Shown here in pieces: positions 63,388 through 64,000 of a DNA stretch of 64,000 nucleotides. Source of the stretch: BOKV01 sp041397525. GTDB lineage: Bacteria; Pseudomonadota; Alphaproteobacteria; Rhizobiales; Rhizobiaceae. The stretch's first letter is position 1. Every line of letters begins with the position of its first letter. The position numbers were made by a program, and so were the translations under genes. Location: positions 496,001-560,000 of the forward strand of contig JAWKWL010000003.1 of assembly GCA_041397525.1 (NCBI GenBank), in the 5' to 3' direction. The notes beneath the pieces are model-generated. The model did no database searches. It had not been told where the DNA came from and saw nothing but the letters and a program-made list of their open reading frames with translations.

Positions 63388-64000
63388 ATGACCGATTCAT
63401 TCTTCGTACCCGTCCCCCCTGCCAATGAAATGCCGGCTTCGGCCTGGTTTACCCGCCAGATGGCAAGCATTGCTGCACTGGATGGCGGCGGATTTGTTGT
63501 CGCCTTCCAGCAGGAACCCTGGAACACCGGCCAGCCGGAAACCACCAACATCTATTTCCAGTTGTACAATGATGATGGCACCGTCAATGGCAGCCCGGTA
63601 CGGGTCAACACTGTTACCGCCGACAACCAGTCCATTCCTTCCATTGTCTCGCTCTCGACAGGCGGCTTTGTGATCTCATGGACGGATCATGGTGGAGCCG
63701 ATGGCGACGCTGCCGGCGTCTTCATGCAGCGCTATGATGCTTCAGGCACCCAGGTTGGCGTGGAGACCCGGATCAATACCACCACTTCCGGCGATCAGGG
63801 CAATTCCGACATGTTCCGCCTTGACGGCGGCGGCTACGCAGTCGTCTATGAGAGCTTCATCGACAATGGTGGTGGCAGTTTCACCAGTGCCATCATGTTG
63901 CAGCGCTATACGGATGCTGGCATCGCAGTCGGCAGCGAAACCGTCATTTCATCACAAACCTCCAACGGCTCGATCTATTTGAGCTCGCCTGAAATCGTGG
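63388..64000 (+). CDS. Large repeat-containing probable secreted protein (partial)
   Basis: Open from ATG 63388 (after AAGAGGAGG) to the window end, 204 residues seen. No signal peptide is visible. The sequence is beta-rich, acidic and repetitive: units of about 50 residues with the pattern DGGGFVVAF...YFQLYNDDGT, TGGFVISWTD...VFMQRYDASGT and DGGGYAVVYES...IMLQRYTDAGI. Such units open many very large calcium-binding, type I-secreted adhesins of alphaproteobacteria. The C-terminus, where RTX repeats would be expected, is outside the window. It is divergent from the LuxR/pseudo-hydrolase gene with a 184-base gap. Confidence 0.75.
   Translation, partial: MTDSFFVPVPPANEMPASAWFTRQMASIAALDGGGFVVAFQQEPWNTGQPETTNIYFQLYNDDGTVNGSPVRVNTVTADNQSIPSIVSLSTGGFVISWTDHGGADGDAAGVFMQRYDASGTQVGVETRINTTTSGDQGNSDMFRLDGGGYAVVYESFIDNGGGSFTSAIMLQRYTDAGIAVGSETVISSQTSNGSIYLSSPEIV

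Noticed and set aside
1..64000. tRNA, rRNA, CRISPR arrays or insertion sequences
   Set aside because: None recognised by eye; intergenic gaps are short and contain no cloverleaf, spaced direct repeats or transposase coding. A covariance-model scan would be needed for certainty.

Overview
The window reads as ordinary chromosomal DNA of an alphaproteobacterium, most likely a member of the Hyphomicrobiales (Rhizobiales). Three things support this. The cytochrome c oxidase cluster has the order coxB-coxA-ctaB-coxF-ctaG-coxC followed by DUF983-SURF1-ispH-thrB-rnhA. A CcrM-type adenine methyltransferase is present. A SAM-II riboswitch, a class best known from alphaproteobacterial metA leaders, lies upstream of metA. 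No rRNA, tRNA, CRISPR array, insertion sequence or prophage was seen. About 54 genes are described; the first (coxB) and last (a large secreted protein) run off the window.

Region by region. 1-8.85 kb: aa3-type cytochrome c oxidase structural and assembly genes, a terminator, an L,D-transpeptidase, then DUF983, SURF1, ispH, thrB and rnhA in a tightly packed run. 8.9-14.8 kb: a peroxiredoxin, a DsbD N-terminal-like periplasmic protein, a YqgE/AlgH protein, a membrane PAS-GGDEF-EAL protein and an acetyltransferase. 14.8-18.6 kb: thrC with an M16 peptidase, and a lipoprotein. 18.6-31.5 kb: housekeeping genes (HAD phosphatases, LtrA-like membrane protein, ccrM, mutY, a DUF721/DciA-like gene, a DsbA-like thiol oxidoreductase, smc, ppdK). 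31.5-37.9 kb: a transporter/aminotransferase pair, a HAD phosphatase, a DUF1499 protein, an MBL-fold hydrolase and bioY. 38-42 kb: a very large soluble multi-PAS hybrid histidine kinase. 42-51.5 kb: a CoxE-like VWA protein and a MoxR ATPase, a pair often adjacent in related genomes. They are separated here by about 7.4 kb carrying a phd-doc toxin-antitoxin pair, a frameshifted metA behind an intact-looking SAM-II riboswitch, a cpdB-type nucleotidase, an SHMT-like PLP enzyme with a divergent LysR regulator, and a nucleotidyltransferase-fold gene whose start is covered by two tandem palindromes. 51.6-64 kb: a polysaccharide and cell-surface region with a phosphomannomutase, a fused mannose-1-phosphate guanylyltransferase/AGE epimerase, a GT4 glycosyltransferase, a DUF2793 protein with an S74 self-cleaving chaperone domain, an M10 serralysin-like RTX protease, a LuxR regulator fused to an apparently dead alpha/beta-hydrolase, and the start of a large repeat protein.

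How the genes work together. The first block builds and matures the terminal oxidase (heme o synthesis, CuB insertion by CtaG, SURF1). thrB and thrC complete threonine synthesis. The 52-57 kb genes could make GDP-mannose or a related sugar nucleotide and a glycan. The secreted RTX protease, the spike-like DUF2793 protein and the terminal repeat protein look like surface or exported products beside that glycan locus, with the LuxR/pseudo-hydrolase fusion placed as a possible regulator. The most unusual observations are this pseudo-hydrolase regulator, the riboswitch-controlled but broken metA, the phage-spike-like protein beside polysaccharide genes, the tandem-palindrome nucleotidyltransferase locus, and the split MoxR/VWA pair. 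These are readings from sequence alone; no database search was possible.
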